A stretch of 8,959 nt of DNA from an uncultured Oscillospiraceae bacterium (GTDB taxonomy: Bacteria > Bacillota > Clostridia > Oscillospirales > Acutalibacteraceae). Positions 5,886 through 8,959 of this stretch are shown in pieces. A program made the position numbers and the translations under genes. The notes below the pieces were generated by a model, which saw only the letters and a program-made list of their open reading frames with translations, ran no database searches and had not been told where the DNA came from. Within the stretch, counting starts at the first letter, position 1. Each line of letters starts with the position of its first letter. The stretch is from contig CABSLJ010000100.1 in the NCBI GenBank assembly GCA_902478455.1, positions 1-8,959 of the forward strand. Direction: 5' to 3'.

Positions 5886-5909
5886 ATCAATCCGCTCCCT
5901 TTTTACTGA

Positions 5910-6773
5910 CTATTGTTCCGGGCCGCCGTGCAGGCAATTCGCCAGGGCGGCAAACTGTTCCATGGAAAGTTCCTCCGCCCGTGCGCCGGGGGCGATCCCC
6001 GCCCGGCTGAACACCGCGGCGAGCTCCCCCTTGGGAACCGAGAGTCCGGCGCTCAAGGCGTTGAGCAGCGTTTTTCTGCGCTGGCCGAAGGCTGCCCTTA
6101 CCACGGCAAAAAAACATCTTTCATCGGCGACCTGCACCGCAGGCGCGCTTCTCACCCGCAGACGGATGACGGCCGAATCGACCTTCGGCGCGGGCAGGAA
6201 GCTCCCGGCGGACACCTTAAAAAGCAGCTCCGGCTCGGCGTAATAATGCACCGCCACGCTCAGGGCTCCCGTCTCCCGGCGGCCCGGCGCGGCACAGATG
6301 CGGTCGGCCGCCTCCTTCTGCACCATCACGGTGATCGATTCTACCGGCAGCCGCTCCTCCAAAAGGCGCATCAGAATGGGCGAGGTGATGTAATAGGGCA
6401 GATTGGCGCACACCGAAACGGGCATTCCGGGGAATTCCCGTTCGATTAGCCCCTTCAGGTCCAGCTTCATCACATCCCCGTGGACGATACGGACGTTGTC
6501 AAACGCCGCCAGCGTCTCCGCCAGCACGGGGAGCAGCCGGTCGTCGAGCTCCACCGCCGCCACCCGCTGTGCCCGCAGCGCGAGCTCTTTGGTCAGCACG
6601 CCGATCCCCGGGCCGATCTCCAGCACGCCCCCCTCCGCCGCGCCGCAGGCCTCCGCCATGCGGGGGCAGACGGTGGGATTGACGAGGAAATTCTGCCCGA
6701 GCGCCTTGGAAAAACGGAATCCGTGCCTCGACAGCAGTTCTTTGATGGTGCCGATGTCCGATAGTCTCTCCAT
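5910..6773 (-). CDS. rsmA: 16S rRNA (adenine1518/1519-N6)-dimethyltransferase
   Basis: Complete 287-residue RsmA (KsgA). It dimethylates the two adjacent adenines in the loop of helix 45 of 16S rRNA with S-adenosylmethionine, late in 30S assembly; loss of it gives kasugamycin resistance in other bacteria. Motifs: FSKALGQNFL (21-30), SAM-binding EIGPGIGVLT (52-61), acidic Glu75 in VAAVELD, GDVMKLD (99-105), catalytic NLPYYITSP (124-132), and PAPKVDSAVIRL (194-205), followed by the C-terminal helical domain. The length is normal. The start at 6773 is fixed by GGGGAGG (6778-6784) and by the family N-terminus; the open frame continuing upstream to 7256 is spurious and crosses the promoter and the end of the MATE gene. 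It is read with the small membrane protein. Confidence 0.97.
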   Translation of the reverse strand: MERLSDIGTIKELLSRHGFRFSKALGQNFLVNPTVCPRMAEACGAAEGGVLEIGPGIGVLTKELALRAQRVAAVELDDRLLPVLAETLAAFDNVRIVHGDVMKLDLKGLIEREFPGMPVSVCANLPYYITSPILMRLLEERLPVESITVMVQKEAADRICAAPGRRETGALSVAVHYYAEPELLFKVSAGSFLPAPKVDSAVIRLRVRSAPAVQVADERCFFAVVRAAFGQRRKTLLNALSAGLSVPKGELAAVFSRAGIAPGARAEELSMEQFAALANCLHGGPEQ

Positions 6774-6836
6774 GCTTCCTCCCCGCTGCCCGCGGCTTCC
6801 TTGCTTTCGCCCGGGACAAGCGTTCTTTCTTGGTTC

Positions 6837-6845
6837 AGTATAGCA
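6837..6845 (-). promoter_or_regulatory. extended -10 promoter of rsmA
   Basis: On the minus strand TGCTATACT (6845-6837) is a good extended -10 element; the -35 position 17 bases upstream is poor (TTTTTC, 6865-6860), as is common for extended -10 promoters. The leader would be about 55 bases. It lies between the end of the MATE gene and rsmA, so rsmA need not depend on MATE read-through. Confidence 0.55.
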
Positions 6846-6982
6846 TAAGTTGCGGCAAAGAAAAAGAGCCTTGTTTCCATTCGTGCCGCGGGCCTGCTGA
6901 AAAAATCCCTCCTCCTGAGAAGAAAAACATAAACCGCGCGCCTTTCCGGATGCCAAGAGTCCCCGGACCGGAGATCCGCGGT

Positions 6983-8332
6983 TCAGGCCGGCTCGGAAAG
7001 CGCGCCGCCCCTTCGGGAACGCCTCCGCCACAAGAGGCGGGCCAAAAACAAACCCAGCAGGATTCCCCAGGAAAACGCCTCCGCATAGGCGATCACCATG
7101 TTTCCAAACAGCCCCGCCATGGCATAGGAGGCTATAATGCGGAACACCAGCGCCGCAATTCCCGCTATGCTGGAATAAACCACATCGCCAATCCCCTCCA
7201 GATAGCCGCGCACCGCCATCGCCAGCCCGTAAACAACGTAGAAAACGGCGATGCACTGAAAAAAGTTCCGCCCGATTGCCACGGCTTCCTCTCCTACGCC
7301 GAACATTGCGATGAAATAACCGCCCATAGGGATAACCGCTCCCGTCATGAGCAGGGAGGCCGCAAGCATCAACGCCGTGCCCGCCGCGAAGGTTTTCCCC
7401 GCGCGCTCCGGCTGCCCCGCGCCGTGATTCTGGGCGACGATGGTGGAAATGCCCGACCCGAGATTGACAATCGGCAGGAGGATGATGCTGTCAACACGGT
7501 AGGCCGTCGTGATGGCCGCCACCGTCTGCGTGCCGAAGCCGTTCATGAAGTTTTGCAGCAGCAGACTGCCAAAGGCGCTGACGCTCGACTGTATCATGGG
7601 GGGAAAGCCCATCCGCGCGCCCTGCGCCAACACCGTCCGGTCGAACGTCCCCCTGTGAAAGCGAAAGCGCAGCAAGGGATATTTCTTCACCGTGTATCCC
7701 ACCAGGAAGACCGTCATTGCCGCCTGGGAAACCGCCGTTGCGGCGGCGGCTCCCTCCACGCCCCAACGAAAGGCAGCGACAAAGAGGATGTCCAGCCCCA
7801 CATTCACGGCGGAGGAGACGAGGATCGCCAGAAAGGGAGCGCGGCTGTCCCCAATGCCCCGCAGAGCGGCGGAATAGACATTGTAAACGGCCAAAAAGGG
7901 AACGCCGGCAAAGATAATCCGCAAATAGCGCTTCGCCAGGTCCACCGTGTCCGCCGTGGTGCGCATCAGGTGCAGCATAGGTCCGGCCAGCCACGCGCCC
8001 GCCGCCGCGAGCAGGACAAAGACGGCGCCCAGCGTCACGGAAAAGGCCGCAAGCAGCTTGGGCAAAAAGCCTGCGTCCCCGCTGCCGAACCTCTGCGCAA
8101 ACAGGATGGACAGCCCCAGCGTAAAGCCGGTGATCGCCATCAGATAAAAATTGATCACCGTGCCGGTCGCACCGATGGCCGCCAGCGCCAGCTCGCCCTC
8201 CACATTGCCGACGATGAAGGCGTCCGCCCAGTTGTACAGCTGCTGCAATACGCCGCTGAAAATCAGGGGCAGACTGAATTTGATCAGCGCGGCCGCCGTC
8301 CCCACCGTTCTTTTTTGTTTCGCAACGCCCAT
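6983..8332 (-). CDS. MATE-family efflux transporter
   Basis: A 449-residue polytopic protein of the multidrug and toxic compound extrusion family, normal in length, with about 12 predicted helices in two homologous halves. Such pumps expel cationic drugs, metabolites or flavins in exchange for sodium ions or protons. Typical features: LIKFSLPLIFSGVLQQLYN (16-34), the TM1-2 block with WADAFIVGNVEGELALAAIG, the region AALRGIGDSRAPF in the first half and its counterpart VRGYLEGIGDVVYS in the second, and QNHGAGQPERA at the central loop. The sequence resembles the clostridial DinF/NorM-like branch, but the substrate cannot be inferred. GAGGTG (8343-8338) lies five bases before ATG. The gene is preceded by a promoter and a leader terminator of its own, which argues for inducible expression. 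The C-terminus is arginine-rich. Confidence 0.94.
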   Translation of the reverse strand: MGVAKQKRTVGTAAALIKFSLPLIFSGVLQQLYNWADAFIVGNVEGELALAAIGATGTVINFYLMAITGFTLGLSILFAQRFGSGDAGFLPKLLAAFSVTLGAVFVLLAAAGAWLAGPMLHLMRTTADTVDLAKRYLRIIFAGVPFLAVYNVYSAALRGIGDSRAPFLAILVSSAVNVGLDILFVAAFRWGVEGAAAATAVSQAAMTVFLVGYTVKKYPLLRFRFHRGTFDRTVLAQGARMGFPPMIQSSVSAFGSLLLQNFMNGFGTQTVAAITTAYRVDSIILLPIVNLGSGISTIVAQNHGAGQPERAGKTFAAGTALMLAASLLMTGAVIPMGGYFIAMFGVGEEAVAIGRNFFQCIAVFYVVYGLAMAVRGYLEGIGDVVYSSIAGIAALVFRIIASYAMAGLFGNMVIAYAEAFSWGILLGLFLARLLWRRRSRRGGALSEPA

Positions 8333-8354
8333 GCTTTCACCTCAAAAACGGAGT

Positions 8355-8390
8355 CTAATACAAAAAATACCGTATGCAACAGCCTTGCAT
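8355..8390 (-). CDS. candidate 11-residue leader peptide upstream of the MATE gene
   Basis: ATG at 8390-8388 opens an 11-codon frame, MQGCCIRYFLY, ending in TAG at 8357-8355. A GGGTGAG sequence (8407-8401) lies ten bases upstream and could serve as a modest ribosome site. The start codon is inside the ascending arm of the leader terminator, and the frame runs through the loop, the descending arm and the T tract. A ribosome here would melt the hairpin. So short a frame can occur by chance; whether it is translated is unknown. Confidence 0.3.
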   Translation of the reverse strand: MQGCCIRYFLY

Positions 8391-8396
8391 ACGGTA
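8362..8396 (-). terminator. intrinsic terminator in the leader of the MATE gene (attenuator)
   Basis: On the minus strand TACCGTATGCAA (8396-8385) and TTGCATACGGTA (8379-8368) form a perfect 12-bp stem with a five-base loop, followed at once by six T residues (8367-8362). It lies between a strong promoter and the MATE start codon, with no other minus-strand gene to end, so it most likely acts as a transcription attenuator. The + strand side has no T tract. I found no clear antiterminator sequence, so the switch may be a bound protein or a ribosome. Confidence 0.8.
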
Positions 8397-8424
8397 GGTG
8401 CTCACCCGGTTGATACACTTTTCC

Positions 8425-8439
8425 GTGCTATTGTAGCAC
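8425..8439. promoter_or_regulatory. inverted repeat over the MATE promoter -10 box (candidate operator)
   Basis: GTGCTA (8425-8430) and TAGCAC (8434-8439) are a perfect 6-3-6 dyad that contains the whole -10 hexamer. An outer pair TTTTCC (8419-8424) and GGAAAA (8445-8450) extends it asymmetrically. A repressor bound here would block RNA polymerase. The repressor is not identified. Confidence 0.45.
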
Positions 8440-8458
8440 AGGATGGAAAAGCTTGCAA
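8430..8458 (-). promoter_or_regulatory. promoter of the MATE gene
   Basis: On the minus strand, -35 TTGCAA (8458-8453), an optimal 17-base spacer, and -10 TACAAT (8435-8430) preceded by TGC, which adds an extended -10 contact. Transcription would start near 8423, leaving about 27 bases before the leader hairpin and about 90 before the ATG. Confidence 0.75.
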
Positions 8459-8564
8459 ATAAAAATCGCATTCGGGTGAAAAAAGCCGTTTTTGTCCTCC
8501 GTCCGGGGACCGTCTTCCCCGTTCTGTTCCAAAAAATGTTTTGCGCCCCCGGGCGATAAAAAGA

Positions 8565-8593
8565 TTGATTCTTTCTCTAAAATCCTTTAAGAT
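8565..8593 (+). promoter_or_regulatory. promoter of the dCMP deaminase gene
   Basis: -35 TTGATT (8565-8570), a 17-base spacer, and -10 TAAGAT (8588-8593) give a reasonable sigma-A promoter with a leader of about 40 bases. It diverges from the MATE promoter. The 106 bases between the two promoters (8459-8564) contain only a six-pair hairpin CGGGGA/TCCCCG (8504-8521) of no clear role. Confidence 0.65.
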
Positions 8594-8640
8594 AAAAAGA
8601 AAAAGCGGACGGGCCGCAAACTCGCAAGGGGGATCGCTTT

Positions 8641-8959
8641 ATGCAGAGAAGAGACAAGGAAAACTATTACCTCGACATCGCCGAAACCGTGCTCGAGCGC
8701 GGCACCTGCCTGCGTCGGAATTACGGCGCCATCATCGTGGGCAACGATCAGATCGTCTCCTCGGGCTACACGGGCGCGCCCCGGGGACGCAAAAACTGCA
8801 TCGATATGGGCAGCTGCATCCGCGAGTCGATGGGCATTCCGCGCGGCGAGCGCTACGAGCTGTGCCGCTCGGTGCACGCCGAGGCCAACGCCATCATCCA
8901 CGCCTCCCGCAACGATATGATCGGCGCCACGCTCTACCTCGTCGGCAGGGACGCCAAGA
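8641..8959 (+). CDS. deoxycytidylate (dCMP) deaminase, 5' part (partial)
   Basis: The first 106 residues of a zinc-dependent cytidine/dCMP deaminase-family protein, running off the window. dCMP deaminase converts dCMP to dUMP, the precursor of dTMP; in Bacillus the homologue is ComEB. Visible features: RNYGAIIVGNDQIVSSGYTG (26-45), CIDMGSCIRESMGIPRGE (53-70), and the catalytic core CRSVHAEANAI (75-85), with His79 as a zinc ligand and Glu81 as the proton shuttle. The paired PCxxC zinc motif should follow just beyond the edge. The stretch with Cys53 and Cys59 and the R-x-x-x-G-I-P-R-G-E segment is typical of dCMP deaminases rather than tRNA or cytidine deaminases. AAGGGGG (8626-8632) lies eight bases before ATG. 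Confidence 0.93.
   Translation, partial: MQRRDKENYYLDIAETVLERGTCLRRNYGAIIVGNDQIVSSGYTGAPRGRKNCIDMGSCIRESMGIPRGERYELCRSVHAEANAIIHASRNDMIGATLYLVGRDAK

Noticed and set aside
6931..6983. Possible terminator of the MATE gene: AACCGCG/CGCGGTT arms at the stop codon
   Set aside because: Only seven pairs around a loop of nearly 40 bases, and the following T run is interrupted; no better candidate was found between 6846 and 6982.
6774..7256. N-terminal extension of the rsmA frame
   Set aside because: The family N-terminus and the GGGGAGG site fix the start at 6773; the extension overlaps the MATE gene in another frame.
6830..8413. Long plus-strand open frame of 527 codons
   Set aside because: Antisense shadow of the MATE gene in GC-rich sequence; Arg/His/Gln-rich low-complexity protein with no ribosome site.
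1..8959. CRISPR array, insertion sequence, prophage, tRNA or defence system
   Set aside because: No regularly spaced direct repeats, transposase or integrase motifs, tRNA cloverleaf sequence or toxin-antitoxin pair was seen; the XRE gene has no partner toxin next to it.

Overview
The window looks like chromosome from a fairly GC-rich Gram-positive anaerobe of the class Clostridia, most likely an Oscillospiraceae/Ruminococcaceae-type gut bacterium. The basis is strong GGAGG-type ribosome binding sites, A/T-rich sigma-A promoters set in GC-rich coding sequence, a DegV-family protein, a YtvI-like member of the AI-2E/UPF0118 permease family, and a type A-looking RNase P RNA. The assignment is inference from family content; no species can be named. 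No phage, insertion sequence, CRISPR array or tRNA is visible.

Layout. (1) 1-272: the 3' part of the RNase P RNA gene (rnpB, + strand), cut by the window edge, with a strong intrinsic terminator. (2) 409-3467, minus strand: a three-gene unit pncA (nicotinamidase) - pncB (nicotinate phosphoribosyltransferase) - degV-family gene, read from a promoter near 3567-3594. The first two genes are the deamidating NAD salvage route: nicotinamide to nicotinate to nicotinate mononucleotide. The third is a fatty-acid-binding DegV protein. (3) 3468-3809: a 342-base gene-free divergent regulatory region with one minus-strand and two plus-strand promoter candidates. (4) 3810-4070: a small XRE-family repressor-like gene with its own terminator. 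(5) 4320-5465: a YtvI/AI-2E-family membrane protein, probably starting at TTG, with a 24-bp perfect palindrome near its 3' end. (6) 5625-6773, minus strand: rsmA (ksgA; 16S rRNA dimethyladenosine transferase) followed by a small two-helix membrane protein of unknown function. (7) 6983-8332, minus strand: a complete MATE-family efflux transporter. (8) 8641-8959: the 5' part of a dCMP deaminase gene on the + strand, running off the edge.

The most notable non-coding signal is upstream of the MATE gene. A good promoter, whose -10 box is covered by a perfect 6-3-6 inverted repeat, is followed within about 30 bases of the likely transcription start by a 12-bp hairpin and six T residues. That is an intrinsic terminator inside the leader of the gene itself. 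A tiny ORF (MQGCCIRYFLY) starts inside the ascending arm of the hairpin. Together these suggest repression plus transcription attenuation of a drug/metabolite exporter, possibly ribosome-controlled. This is a hypothesis from sequence only. The rest of the window is mainly housekeeping genes in ordinary arrangements.
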